Source: Mercurialis annua
Taxonomy: Eukaryota; Streptophyta; Magnoliopsida; Malpighiales; Euphorbiaceae
Assembly: GCF_937616625.2 (NCBI RefSeq)
Contig: NC_065575.1
Coordinates: forward strand, 26,039,001 to 26,103,000
Reading direction: 5' to 3'
DNA: 64,000 bases
Below are positions 1 through 13,905 of the stretch, piece after piece; position 1 is the stretch's first letter, and each line of letters starts with the position of its first letter. A program made the translations under genes and the position numbers. Under the pieces are notes generated by a model that saw only the letters and a program-made list of their open reading frames with translations, was not told where the DNA came from and searched no databases.

Positions 1-3000
1 GTTATATTACGCAAAGTGTGCGTGAAAAGCGACTCTAGATTAATATGTCACGTCACAAGTCTCTTTAACGCGTCATTTCAATTACCATGCTTATGTCGCG
101 TCACAAGTCTCTCTTACAAGTCGTTCCAATTACCTAAGCATGGTTAGGTTAGATTATGCAAAATGTGCGTGAAAAGTGATTCTAGATTAGTATGCCGTGT
201 CACAAGTCTCTCTAAAGCGTCGTTCCTATTACCTAAGCATGGTTAGGTTATATTACGCAAACTGTGCGTGAAAAGTCACGCTAGATTAGTATGTCGCATC
301 TCAAGTATCTTTAAGGCATCGTTTCATCAACATTCTTATTTCGCGTCACAAGTCTGTCTAACGCATCGTTCCAATTACGTAAGCATGGTTAGTTTATATT
401 ACGCAAATTGAGCGTGAAAAGTGAAATAGATAGGTATGTCGCGTCTCAAGTCTTTTTGACGAGTAGATCCGATTACCTAAGCATGGTTAGGCTAAATTAC
501 GCCAAGAATGCGGAAAATGCTAGATTGGTATGTTGTGTCTCAAGTCTTTTTAACGCGTCGTTCCGATTACCTAAGCATGGTTAGGTTATATTACGCAAAG
601 TATGCGTTAAAACTGATAATTGATTAATATGTCGTGTCTCATGTCTCTTTAACGCGTCGTTTCGATTACCTAAGCATGGTTAGGTATATTACGCAAAGTG
701 ACCGTGAAACGTGACGCTAGATTAGTAGTATCTCGCGTCTCAAGTGTCTTTAACCTGTTTGTTTCGAATACCATGCTAATGTCGCGTCACAAGTCTCTCT
801 AACGCGTCGTTCCGATTACCTAAGCATGGTTAGTTTATATTATGGAAAGTCTGCGATAAAAGTCAAGCTAGATTACTATGTCGCGACACAAGTCTCTTTA
901 ACGTATCGTTCCGATTACCTAATCATGGTTAGGTTATATTTCGCAAAGTGTGCGTGAAAAGTGACGCTAGATTAGTATGTCGTGTCTCAAGTCTCAGTAA
1001 CGCGTCATTTCGATTACCATGCTTATGTCGCGTCACAAGTCTCTCTAACGCGTCGTTCCGATTACCTAATTATTGTTAGGTTATATTACGCAAATTGTGT
1101 GTTAAAATTTACGGTAGAGTACTATGTCGCATCACAAGTCACTTCAATGCGTCGTTCCGATTACCTAAGCATGGTTAGGTTATATTACGCAAAGTGTGCG
1201 TTAAAAGTGACGCTAGATTAGTATGTTGCGTCTCAAGTCACTTTAACGCGTTGTTCCGATTAACTAAGCTTGGTTAGGGTATATTACGCAAAGTGTGCGT
1301 GAAAATTGACGTTAGATTAGTATGTCGCGTCTCAACTCTCTTTAACGCGTCGTTTCGATTACCATGCTTATGTCGCGTCACAAGTCTCTCAAACGCGTCG
1401 TTTCGATTACCTAAGCATGGTTAGGTTATATTATGCAAAGTGTGCATGAAAAGTGACGCTAGATTAGTATGTCGCGTCTCAAGTCTCATCAACCTGTTGT
1501 TCCGATTAACTAAGTATGGATAGGTTAGTTTACGCAAAATATGCGTGAAAAGTTACTCTATGTTAGTATGTCGCATCTCCAGTCTCATCAACGTGTTGTT
1601 CCGATTAACTAAGTATGGATAGGTTATATTACGCAAACTGTGCGTGAAAAGGGACGCAAGATTAGTACAAGTCTCTTTAACACGTCGTTCTAATTACCTA
1701 AGCATGGATATATTATATATTACACGCAAAGAGTGCGTAAAAGGTGATGCTAGATTTGTTAGACGTGTCTCAAGTCTCTTTACCGCGTCGTTCCGATTAC
1801 CTAAGCATGGTTAGGTCATATTTACGCAAAGTGTGTGTTAAAAAGGACAATAGATTAGTATGTCGCGTTTGAAGTCTTTTTAACGCGTCGTTCCGATTAC
1901 ATAAGCATGGTTAGGTTATATTACGCAAAGTGTGCGTGAAAAGAGACGGTAGATTAGTATGTCGCATCTCCAGTCTCTTTAACGCGTCGTTTCGATTACC
2001 ATGCTTATCTCGCGTCAAAAGTCTCTCTAACGCGATGTTCCGATTACTTATGCATGGTTAGGTTATATTACGCAAAGTGTACGTAAAAAGGGACAAGTTT
2101 CTTTAACCCGTCGTTTTGATTACCATGCTTATGTCGCGTCACGAATCTTTCTAACGAGTCGTTCCGATTACCTATGCATGGTTAGATTATATTATGGAAA
2201 GTGTTCGTTAAAAGTGAAGCTAGATTACTATGTCGCATCACAAGTCTCTTTAACGCGTCGTTCCGATTACCTATGCATTGTTAGGTTATATTACGCAAAG
2301 TGTGCGTGAAAATTGACGCTATATTAGTATGTCATGTCACAAGTCTCACTAACATGCTGTTCCGATTACCTAAGTATGGTTAGGTTATATTATGCAAAGT
2401 GTGCGTTAAAAGTGACGCTAGATTACTATGTCACGTCTCAAGTCTCTGTAAGGCGTCGTTGCAATTACCTAAGCATGGTTAGTTTATTTTACGCAAGGTG
2501 TACATGAAAAGTTACAATAGATTATTTTGTCGCATCCCATGTCTTTTTGACGCGTCGTTCCAATTACCTAAGCATGGTTAAGATATACTACGCAAAGAGT
2601 ACGTAAAAAGTGATGCTAGATTTGTATAATGTGTCTCCAGTCTCTTTAATGCGTCTTTCCGATTACCTAAGCAAGGTTAGTTTATATTACGCAAAGTGTG
2701 TGTTAAAAGTAACAATTGATTAGTATGTTTGCGTCTGAAGTCTTTTTAACGCGTCGTTCCGATTACCTATGCATGGTTGAGATATACTACGCAAAGAGTA
2801 CATAAAAATTGATGCTAGATTATTATGACATGTCTTAAGTCTCTTTAATGCCTCTTTCCAATTACCTAAGCGTGGTTAGTTTATATTGCGCAAAGTGTGT
2901 GTTAATAGTGACAATAGATTAGTATGTCGCGTCTGAAGTCTTTTTAACGCGTCGTTCCGATTAACTATGCATGGTTAGGTTATATTACACAAAGTGTGCT

Positions 3001-3109
3001 TGAAAAGTGACGGTATATTAGTATGTCGTGTCTCAAGTGTCTTTAACGCGTCGTTTCAATTACCATGCTTATGTCGCGTCACAAGTCTCACTAACGCGCC
3101 GTTCCGATT

Positions 3110-3127
3110 ACCTAAGCATGCTTAGGT
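3110..3127. other. Perfect 18-bp palindrome in the monomer end
   Basis: ACCTAAGCATGCTTAGGT is its own reverse complement. Most monomers carry ACCTAAGCATGGTTAGGT, which is the same palindrome with one mismatched pair, so each monomer has a near-perfect dyad here. Perfect versions also occur at 10,648-10,665, 30,169-30,186, 34,115-34,132, 52,804-52,821 and 55,346-55,363. Several of these share the same preceding bases (CTAACGCGCCGTTCC), so they descend from one monomer rather than arising independently. It could be a protein-binding dyad or simply repeat structure. Confidence 0.75.
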
Positions 3128-6100
3128 TATATTACGCAAAGTGTGCCTGAAAAGTGGCGTTAGATTAGTATGTCGCGTCTCAAGTCTCTTTAACGCGTCG
3201 TTTTGATTACCATGCTTATATCGCGTCACAAGTCTCTCTAACGCGTTGTTCCGATTACCTAAGCATGGTTAGGTTATATTACGCAGAGTGTGCGTGAAAA
3301 GTGACAATAGATTAGTATGTCGCATCTCAAGTCTCTTTAACGCGTCGTTTCGATTACCATACTTATATCGCATCACAAGTCTCTTTAACGCGTCGTTCTC
3401 ATTATCCATGCATGGGTTATATTACGCAAAGTGTGCTGAAAAGTGATGGTAGATTAATATGTCGCGTCTCAAGTCCCTTTAACGCGTCGTTCCGATTACC
3501 TAAACATGGTTAGGTTATATTACGCAAAATTTGTGTGAAAAGTGACGGTAGATAAGTATGTCGCATTTCGAGTCTCTATAACGCGTCGTTTCGATTACCT
3601 GAGCATGGTTCGTTTATATTACGTAAAATGTGCGTGAAAAGTGACGGTAGATTAGAATGTCGCATCTCAAGTCCCTTTAACGCATGATTAGGTTATATTA
3701 CGCAAAGTGTGCGTGTAAAGTGACCCTATAATAGTATGTCGCCTCTCAAGTCCCTTTAACGCGTCGTTTCGATTACCATGTTTATGTTGCGTCTCAAGTC
3801 TCATAAACGTGTTGTTCCGATTAACTAAGTATGGATAGGTTATATTACACAAAATGTGCGTGAAATGTGAAATAGATTAGTATGTCGCGTCTCAAGTCTT
3901 TTTGACGCGTAGTTCCTATTACCTAAGCATGGATAGGCTAAATTATGCAAAGAGTGCGGAAAAAGTGATGCTAGATTGGTATGTTGTGTCTAAAGTCTTT
4001 TTAACGCGTCGTTCCGATTACCTAAGCATGATTATTTTATATTATGCGAAGTTTGCGTTAAAACTGACAATAGATTAGTATGTCGTGTCTCATGTCTCTT
4101 TAACGCGTCGTTTTGATTACCTAATCATGGTTAGGTATATTACGCAAAGTGTGCGTGAAAAGTGACGCTAGATTGGTATGTCGGGTCTCAAGTGTCTTTA
4201 ACCCGTTGTTTCGAATACCATGCTTATGTCGCGTCACAAGTCTTTCTAATGCGTCGTTCTGATTACCTAAGCATGGTTTGGTTATATGACGCTTGATTAC
4301 TATGTCGCGTCACAAGTTTCTTTAATTCCAATTACCTAACCTTAGGTTATATTACGCAAAGTGTGCGTGAAACGTGACTCTAGATTAGTATGTCGCGTCT
4401 CAAGTATCTTTAACGCGTTGTTTCGATTACCATGCTTAAGTCGCATCACAAGTCTCTCAAATGCGTTGTTCCGATTACCTAAGCATGGTTAGTTTATATC
4501 ATGGAAAGTGTGCGTTAAAAGTGAAGCTAGATTACTATGTCGCGTCAAAAGTCTCTTTAAAGCATCGTTCCGATTGCCTAAGCATGTTTAGGTTATATTA
4601 CGCAAAGTGTGCATGAAAAGTGACGCTAGATTAGTATGTAAACATCTCAAGTATTTGTAACGCGTCGTTTCGATTACCATGCTTATGCCGCGTCACAAGT
4701 CTCTCTAACGCGTCGTTCCGATTACCTAATCATGGTTAGGTAATATTACGCAAAGTGTGCGTTAAAATTTAGGGTAGAGTACTATGTCGCGTCACAAGTC
4801 ACTTCAACGCGTCGTTCCGATTACCTAAGCACGGTTAGGTTATATTACGCGAAGTGTGCGTGAAAAGTGGCGCTAGATTATTATGTGGCGTCTCAAGTCT
4901 CTTTAACGCGTTGTTCCGATTAACTAAGAGCATGGTTAGGTTATATTACGCAAAGTATGCGTGAAAAGTGATGCTGGATTAGTATGTCGCGTCTTAAATC
5001 TCTTTAAGGCGTCGTTTTGATTACTATGCTTATGTCGCGTCACAAGTCTCTTTAACACGTCGTTCCGAACACCTAATCATGGTTAGCTTACATTACACAA
5101 AGTGTGCGTGAAAAGTGACGCTAGATTAGTATGTCGCATCTCATGTCTCTTTAACGCGTCCGTCCGATTACCTATGCATGGTTAGATTAAATTACGCAAA
5201 GTGTCCGTGAAAAATGACGCTAGATAGTATGTCACGTCTAAAGTCTCTTTAAGGCGTCGTTGCATTACCATTCTTATGTCTCTTTAATGCATCATTCCAA
5301 TTACCTAAGCACGGTTAGTTTACATTACTTAAAGTGTGCGAGAAAAGTGAAATAGATTAGTATGTCGCGTCTCAAGTCTTTTTGACGCGTCGTTCTGATT
5401 ACCTAAGCATGGTTAGGTTAAATTACGCAAAGAGTGCGTAGAAAGTGATGCTAGATTAGTATATCGTGTCTCAAGTCTCTTTAATGCGTCGTTCCGATTA
5501 CCTAAGCATGGTTAGGTTATATTACACAAAGTGTGCGTTAAAAGTGACAATAGATTAGTGTGTCGTGTCTAAAGTCTTTTTAACGCGTCGTTTCAATCAC
5601 CTAAGCATGGTTAGGTTATATTACGCAAAGTGTGCGTGAAAAGTGACGCTAGATTAGTATGTGGCGTCTCAAGTCTCTTTAACTCGTTGTCCCGATTAAC
5701 TAAGCGTGATTAGGTTATATTACGCAAAGTGTGCGTGAAAAGTGACGCTATATTAGTTTGTCGCGTCTCAAGTCTCTTTAACGCGTCGTTTCTATTACTT
5801 ATCCATGGTTAGGTTATTTTACGCAAAATGTGCGTGGAAAGTGAAGCGAGATTAGTATGTCGCATCTCAAGTCTCTTTAACGCATCGTTTACATTACCAT
5901 GCTTATGTCGCGTCACAAGTCTCTCTAACAAGTCGTTCCGATTACCTAAGCATGGTTAGGATATATTATGCAAAGTGGGCGTGAAAAGTGATGCTAGATT
6001 CGTATGTTGCATCTGAAGTCTCTTTAAGGCGTCGTTTCATTACCATTCTTTTTTCGCGTCATAAGTCTCTCTAACGCATCGTTCCAATTACCTAAGCATC

Positions 6101-6684
6101 GTTAGTTTATATTACGCAAATTGTGCGTGAAAAGTGAAATATATTAATATATCGCGTCTCAAGTGTTTTTGACGCATAGTTTCCGATTACCTAAGCATGG
6201 TTAGGTTAAATTACGCAAAGAGTGCGGAAAAAGTGATGCTAGATTGGTATGTTGTGTCTCAAGTCTTTTTAACGCGTCGTTCCGGTTACCTAAGCATGGT
6301 TATTTCATATTACGCAAAGTGTGCGTTAAAAGTGACAATTGATTAGTATGTCGCGTCTCATGTCTCTTTAACGCGTCGTTTTGATTACCTAATCATGGTT
6401 AGGTATATTTACGCAAAGTGTGCGTGAAAAGTGACTCTAGATTAGTATGTCGCGTCTCAAGTGTCTTTAACCCGTTGTTTCGAATACCATGCTTATGTCG
6501 TGTTACAAGTCTCTCTAACGTGTCGTCCCGATTACCTAAGCATGGTTTGGCTATATTACGCAAAGTGTGCATTAAAAGTGACGCTAGATTACTACGTCGC
6601 GTCACAAGTTTCTTTAACGCGTCGTTCTGATTACCTAAGCGTGATTAGGTTATATTACGCAAAGTGTGCGTGAAACGTGCCTCT

Positions 6685-7440
6685 GTATTAGTATGTCGCG
6701 TCTCAAGTCTCTTTAACGCGTCGTTCCGATTACCTAAGTGTGATTAGGTTATATTACATAAAGTGTGCGTGAAACGTGACTCTAGATTATTATGTCGCGT
6801 CTCAAGTCTCTTTAACGCGCAGTTTCGATTACCATGCTTAAGTCGCATCACAAGTCTGTCTAACGAGTCGTTCCGATTATCAAAGCATGGTTAGTTTATA
6901 TTATGGAAAGTGTGCATTAAAAGTGAAGCTAGATTACTATGTCGCGTCACAAGTATCTTTAACGCATCGTTCCGATTACCTAACCATGGTTATGTTATAT
7001 TATGCAAAGTGTGCGTGAAAAGTGACGCTAGATTAGTATGTCGCATCTCAAGTCTCTGTAACGCGTCGTTTCGATTACCATGCTTATGTCGTGTCACAAG
7101 TCTCTCTAACGCGTCGTTCCGATTACCTAATCATGGTTAGATTATATTACGCAAAGTGTGCGTTAAAATTTACGGTAGAGTACTATGTTGCATCTCAAGT
7201 CTCTTTAACGCGTTGTTCCGATTACCTAAGCATGGTTAAGTTATATTACGCAAAGTGTGCGTGAAAAGTGACGCTAGATTAGTATGTTGCGTCTCAACTC
7301 TCTTTAACGCTTCGTTTCGATTACCATGCTTATGTCGCGTCACAAGTCTCTCTAACGCGTCATTCCAATTACCTAAGCATTGTTAGGTTATATTACGCAA
7401 AGTGTGCGTGAAAAGTGACGCTAGATTAGTATGTCGCGCG
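6685..7440 (+). repeat. Forward arm of a long inverted duplication
   Basis: This stretch matches, as reverse complement, about 14,345-15,130. The match includes distinctive variants such as the segment with TTTACGGTAGAGTACTATGT and the one with GTCTCAACTCTCTTTAACG. A third, direct copy lies at about 61,570-62,330. The arms are separated by about 6.9 kb and lie on either side of the retroelement fragment and of the 7,704 orientation switch. The outer limits are approximate because the background repeat aligns everywhere. Confidence 0.7.
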
Positions 7441-7703
7441 TCTCAAGTCTGTTTAACGCGTCGTTCCAATTACCTAAGCATGGTTAGGTTAGGTTAGGTT
7501 GCACAAATCGTGCGTAAGAAGTGACGATAGCTTAATATGTCGCGTCTCAAGTCTCTTTAACTCGTCGTTCCGATTACCTAAGCATCGTTAGGTTATATTA
7601 TGCAAAGTGTGCGTAAAAAGTGACGGTAGATTACTATTCTGCGTCTCAAGTCTCTTTTACGCTTCGTTTTGATTACTATGCTTATGTCGCGTCACAAGTC
7701 TCT

Positions 7704-10700
7704 TTTAACGCACACTTTCCGCAATATAACCTAACCATGCTTAGGTAATCGGAACGACGCGTTAGAGAGATTTGTGACGCGCATAAGCATGGTAATCCAA
7801 ACGACGCATTAAAGAGACTTGAGACGCGACATTAATCTAGCGTCACATTTCACGCACACTTTGCATAATATAACCTAACCATGCTTAAGGTAATCGGACT
7901 GACACGTTAAAGAGACTTAAGACGCGACATACAAATCTAGCGTCACTTTTCACGCACACTTTGCGTAATATAACCTAACCATGTAAGGGTAATCAGAACG
8001 AAGTGTTAAAAAGACTGGTGATGCGACATACTAATCTGCTTCATTTTTCACGCACACTTAGCGTAGTATAAACTAACCATGCCTAGGTAATCGGAACAAC
8101 GTGTTTGAAAGACTTGTGACGCGACATAAGCATGGTAATCGAAAACGATGCATTAAAGAGACTTGAGATGCGACATACAAATTGAGCGTCACTTTTAACG
8201 CACACTTTGCGTAATATAAACCTAACCATTCTTAGGTAATAGGATCGACGCGCTAAAGAGACTTGTGACGGCACATACTAATCTAGTGTCACTTTTAACG
8301 CACATTTTGCGCAATATACCCTAACCATTCTTAGGTAATCGGAACGACGCGTTAGTGACCTGACAATAAGCATATTAATCCAAACGACGCGTTAAAGAGA
8401 CTTTATACGCGACATACTAATCTAGCGTCACTTTTCACGCACACATTGCATAATATATCCTAACCATGCTTAGGTAATCGGAACGACGCGTTAGAGAGAC
8501 TTGTGACGCGACATAAACATGATAATCGAAACGACGTATTATAGAGACTTGAGACGCGACATACTATTCTAACGTCACTTTTCAAGCACACTTTGCGTAT
8601 GATAACCTAACCATACTTAGGTAATCAAAACGAAGCGTAAAAGAGACTTGTGATGCGACATAATAATCTAGCGTCGCTTTTAACGCACACTTTCCTTAAT
8701 ATAACCTAACCATGCTTAGGTTATCGAAACGACGCGTTAGAGAGACTTGTGAAGCGACATAAGCTTGGTAATCGAAACAACGCATTAAAGAGACTTCAGA
8801 CGCGACATATTAATCTAGCGTCACTTTTCACGCACACTTTGCTTAATATAACCTAACCATGATTAGGTAATCGAAACGACGCGCTAAAGAGACTTGTGAG
8901 GCAACATACTATTCTAGCTTCACTTTTCACGCACACTTAGCGTAATATAACTTAACCCTTCTTAGGTAATCCGAACGAAGCGTTAAAGAGACTTGAGATG
9001 CGACATACTAATCTAGCGTTACTTTTCACTCACACTTTGCGTATTATAACGAACGACGCGTTAAAGAGAGTTTTAACGCATCCTTTTTGTAATATAACCT
9101 AACCATGCTTAGGTAATCGAAAAGACGCGTTAGAGAGACGTGACGCGACATAAGCATGGTAATCGAAACGAAGCATTAAAGAGACTTGAGACGCGACATT
9201 ATAATCTAGCATCACTTTTCACACACACTTTGCGTAATATGACCTTACCATGCTTAGGTAATCGGAACGATGCTTTAAAGAGACTTTTGACGCAACAAAC
9301 TAATCTAGCGTCACTTTTCACACACACTTTGCGTAAACCTAACCATGCTTAGGTAATCGGATGCACCCTTTGCGTAATATAACATAACCATGCTTCGGTA
9401 ATTGGAACGACGCGTTAGAGACACTTGTGACGCTATCGAAACGACGCATTAGAGAGACTTGTGACGCGACATAAGCATGGTAAGCGAAACGACGCATTAA
9501 AGAGACTTGAGACGCGACATATTAATCTAGCGTCACTTGTCACGCACACTTTGCGTAATATAACCTAACCATGCTTAGGTAATCGGAACAACGCGTTAAA
9601 GAAACTTGAGACGCGACATACTAATCTAGAGTTACTTTTCATGCACAGTTTGCATAATATAACCTAACCATGCTTAGGTATTCAGAACGACGTGTTAAAG
9701 AGACTTGTGATGCGACATATAAATGTAGCGTCACTTTTAACGCACACTTTCCGTAATATAACCTAACCATGCTTAGGTAATCGGAACGACGCGTTAGAGA
9801 GACTTGTGACGCGACATAAGCATGGTAATCAAAACGACGCGTTGCAGACACTTGAGACGCGACATACTAATCTAGCGTCACATTTCACGCACACTTTGCG
9901 TAATATAACCTAACCATGCTTAGGTAATCGGACTGACACGTTAAAGAGACTTAAAACGCTATATACTAATTTAGCGTCACTTTTCACGCACACTTTGCGT
10001 AATATAACCTAACCATGCTTAGGTAATCGGAACGAAGTGTTAATAATACTGGTGACGCGACATACTAATCTGCTTCATTTTTCATGCACACTTTGCGTAG
10101 TATAAACTAACCATGCCTAGGTAATCAGAACAACGCGTTTGAGAGACTTGTGACGCGACATAAGCATGGTAATCGAAAACGATGCATTAAAGAGACTTGA
10201 GACGCGACATACAAATTGAGCGTCACTTTTCACGCACACTTTGCGTAATATAACCTAACCATTCTTAGGTAATAGGATCGACGCGTGAAAGAGACTTGTG
10301 ACGGGACATACTAATCTAGCGTCACTTTTAACGCACACTTTGCGTAATATAACTTAACCATTCTCAGGTAATCAGAACGACGCTTTATAGAGAATTGTGA
10401 CATGACATAAGGATGTTAATCGAAACTACGCGTTAAAGAGACTTGCGACGCGACATACTAATCTAGCGTCACTTTTCACACACACTTTGCATAATATAGC
10501 CTATCCATGCTAAGGCAATCGGCACGACGCGTTTGAGAGACTTGTGGCGCGACGTAAGTATGGTAATCGAAACGACGCGTTAAAGACACTTGTGACGCGA
10601 CATACTAATCTAGCGTCACTTTTCACGCACACTTTGCGTAATATATAACCTAAGCATGCTTAGGTAATCGGAATGACGCTTTAAAGAGACTTGTAACCCG

Positions 10701-13151
10701 ACATACTAATTTAGAGTCACTTTTCACGCACACTTTGCGAAATATAACCAAACTATGATTCGGTAATCGGAATGACGCGTTAGAGAGACTTGCGACGCAA
10801 TCGAAACGACGCGTTATAGAGACTTGAGACGCGACATACTAATCTAGCGTCACTTTTCAAGCACACTTTGCGTAATATAACCTAACCATGCTTAGATAAT
10901 TGGAACGATGCGATAAAGAGATACTAGAGTCACTTTTCACGCACAATTCACGTAATGTAACTTAGGTAGTCAAAACGACGCGTTAAAGAGAGTTGAGACG
11001 CGACATACCAATCTAGCGTCCTTTTTCACGCACACTTTGCATAATATGACGTAACCATGCTTAGGCAATCGGAACGACGCAATAGAGAGACTTGTGACGC
11101 GACATAAGCATGGTAATCGAAACGACGCGTTAAATAGACTTGAGATGCAACATACTAATCTAGCATCACTTTTCACGCACACATTGCATAATATAGCCTA
11201 AACATGTTTAGGTAATCGGAACGACGCGTTAGAGAGACTTGTGATGCGACATTTTAATCTAGCGTCAATTTTCACAAACACTTTGCGTGATATAACCTAA
11301 CCATGATTAGGCAATCGAAACGACGCGTTGTAGAGACTTGTGACCCGACATACTAATGTAGCATCACTTTTCACGCACACTTTGCGTAATATAACCTAAC
11401 CATGCTTAGGTAATCGGAACGACGTGTTAAAAAGACTTGTGATGCGACATAGTAATCTAGCGTCACTTTTAATGCAAACTTTTCGTAATATAACCTAACC
11501 ATGCTTAGGTCATCGAAACGACGTGTTAGAAAGACTTGTGATGCGACATTGTAATCTAGCGTCATTTTTCAAGCATACTTTGCTTAAGATAACTTAACCA
11601 TGCTTAGGTAATCGGAACGACGCAATAGACAATTGTGACGCGACATAAGCATGGTAATCGAAACGACGAATTATATAGACTTGAGACGCAACATACTAAT
11701 CTAGCGTCACTTTTCACGCACACATTGCATAATATAGCCTAAACATGCTTAGGTAATCGGACGCGTTAGAGAGACTTGTGACGTGACATTTTAATCTAGC
11801 GTCACTTTTCACACACACTTTGCGTAATATAACCTAACCATGCTTAGGCAATCGAAACGACGCGTTGTAGAGACTTGTGACGCGACATACTAATCTAGCA
11901 TCACTTTTCACGCACATTTTGCGTAATATAATCTCCGACATATTAAAGAGACTTGAGACGCGTCATAGTAATCTACCGTCACTTTTCACGCACACTTTTC
12001 GTAATATAAACTAAACATGCTTAGGTGATCAGAACGACGCGTGAAAGATACTTGTGACGCGCTATACTAATCTAGCGTCATTTTATAAGCACACTTTGCG
12101 TAATAAAACCTAACCATGGTTAGGTAATCGGAACGACGCGTTAAAGAGACTTGTGACGCGATATAAGCATGGTAATCGAAACGATGCATTAAAGAGACAT
12201 GAGACGCGACATACAAATATAGCGTCACTTTTCATGCACACTTTGGGTTAACCATGCTTAGGTAATCAGAACGACGCGTTAAAGAGACTTGTGACGGGAC
12301 ATACTAATTTAGCGTCACTTTTAACGCACACTTTCCGTAATATAACCTAACCATTCTCAGGTAATCGGAACGACGCGTTTGAGAGAATTGTGACACGACA
12401 TAAGCATGTTAATCGAAACGACGCGTTAAAGAGACTTGAGACGTGACATACTAATCTAGAGTCACTTTTCACGCACACTTTGCATAATATAGTCTAACCA
12501 TGCTTAGGTAATCGGAACGACGCATTAGAGAGACTTGTTACGCAACATAAGCATGGTAATTTAAACGACGCGTTATAGAGACTTGAGACGCGACATACTA
12601 ATCTAGCGTCACTTTTGAAGCACACTTTGCGTAGTATAACCTAACCACGCTTAGGTAATCGGACCGACGGGTTAAACATACTTCAAACGCGACATAATAA
12701 TCTAACTTCAGTTTTCACGCACACTTTGCGTAATATAACCCAACCATGCCTTGGTAATCCGAACGACGCGTTACAGACACTTTTTATTCGACATACTAAT
12801 CTAGCGTCACTTTTCATAATATAACCTAACCATCCTTAGGTAATCGGAAGGACGCGTTAGAGAGACTTGTGACGTGACATAAGCATGGTAATCGAAACGA
12901 CGCATTATAGAGACTTGAGACGCGACATATTAATCTAGCTTCGCTTTTCACTCACACTTTGCCTAATATAACTTAACCATGCTTATGTGATCGTACCGAT
13001 GTGTTAAAGAGACTTGAGACGCGGCATACTAATCTAAAGTCATTTTTCACGCACACTTTGCATAATAAAACCTAGAATGCTTTGGTAATCAGAACGACGC
13101 GTTAAAGAGACTTGTGACACCACATACTAATCTAGCGTCACTTTTCACGCA
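7704..13151 (-). repeat. Satellite array, inverted block (left part)
   Basis: From about 7,704 the same satellite runs in the opposite orientation, recognised by CACGCACACTTTGCGTAAT and CCTAACCATGCTTAGGTAAT on the + strand. The switch falls within 7,703-7,711, where TTTAACGC is common to both orientations. Within the block, 7,711 to about 8,560 is repeated at 9,743 to about 10,600 (offset 2,032), and part of it again at about 12,240-12,600. A 540-bp offset duplication is seen between about 11,040-11,230 and 11,580-11,770. The block contains no gene. It ends abruptly at the retroelement fragment. Confidence 0.93.
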
Positions 13152-13904
13152 ACATATGACAAGGAGCTGTTTGCCTTGGTACGCGCACTTCAGACATGGC
13201 AGCACTACTTGTGGCCTAAGAAGTTCGTGATTCACACAGATCATGAATCCTTGAAACATCTAAAAGGGCAAGATAAGTTGAATCGAAGACATGCTAAATG
13301 GATGGAGTTTGTCGATACCTTTCCTTATGTCATCAAGTACAAGAAAGGTAAAGAAAATGTGGTTGCTGATGCACTTTCAAGAAGGTATGCACTTCTTAAT
13401 ACTCTTGATTCTAAATTGTTAGGTTTTGAGTATATTAAGGATTTGTACAAAGATGATATTGATTTTTGCAATGTGTATGGAACCTGTATTAATGGGAATG
13501 CTTTTGATGATTTTTATGTTTTTGAAGGAATTTTGTTTAAAAAGAACAGGTTGTGTGTGCCTAATTGTTCTTTGCGTTTGTTGTTGATAAACGAGGCACA
13601 TAGTGGTGGACTGTTAGATCACTTTGGGGTTAGTAAAACTTATGCTATTATTTGTGATCATTTCTTTTGGCCTGGCATGAAACGAGATGTTCATAAAGCG
13701 TGTAGTAAATGTATTGTTTGCATGCAAGCTAAGTCCAAACGGAAACCTCATGGATTATATGCACCTTTACCCATACCTGATATGCCTTGGACAGATTTGT
13801 CTATGGACTTTGTACTTGGTTTGCCAGGAACTAGGAAGGGTAAGGATAGTATTTTTGCTGTGGTTGATCGTTTTAGCAAGATGGCACACTTTAAACCATG
13901 CCAT
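13152..13904 (+). pseudogene. Broken pol fragment: RNase H end and integrase start
   Basis: The frame is open from the left junction (codon ACA at 13,152) with no start codon of its own; it is an internal piece of a polyprotein. The RNase H part has TDHESL at about 13,236-13,253 and ADALSRR at 13,365-13,385, both typical of Ty3/gypsy RNase H. A linker follows, then the integrase zinc-binding module. It has two His six residues apart (about 13,599 and 13,620) and a CxxC pair (about 13,701 and 13,710), so the HHCC set is complete. The first catalytic Asp lies in SMDFVLGLP at 13,806-13,808. The frame is lost near 13,905, where one extra T (or a two-base loss) leads directly to a TAA at 13,905-13,907. 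The fragment cannot encode a working polyprotein. Confidence 0.9.
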
Positions 13905-13905
13905 T

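Larger units (their letters stand above)
1..7703 (+). repeat. Satellite array, forward block 1 (99/147-bp monomers)
   Basis: The block is a continuous run of diverged satellite monomers in forward orientation, recognised by the recurring words TTACGCAAAGTGTGCGTG, CTAGATTAGTATGTCGCG and CCTAAGCATGGTTAGG. Short monomers are 99 bp and long ones about 147 bp. Monomers differ by scattered substitutions, many of them CG to TG or CA, and by small indels. The whole block is paralogous to 30,837-62,593, with marker variants in the same order, but lacks the 1,907-bp amplification found there. The founder-equivalent stretch is about 680-2,390. The block contains no gene: the frames of 60-80 codons here are read-through of the repeat. 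It stops at an orientation switch. Confidence 0.95.

Noticed and set aside
7480..7505. Interstitial telomere repeat
   Set aside because: Only two to three TTAGGT copies, not the plant TTTAGGG repeat, and explained by the monomer boundary sequence.
1..7703. CRISPR-like array
   Set aside because: The periodicity is that of whole diverged monomers with no unique spacers, there are no cas genes, and the retroelement points to a plant nuclear genome.
13419..13601. Reverse-strand frame of 60 codons inside the retroelement
   Set aside because: It is the antisense shadow of the pol fragment.
13687..13905. Upstream part of a frame-1 open reading frame starting at 13,687
   Set aside because: Before the frameshift at about 13,905 this frame is an out-of-frame shadow of the pol sequence; only the part after it matches integrase.
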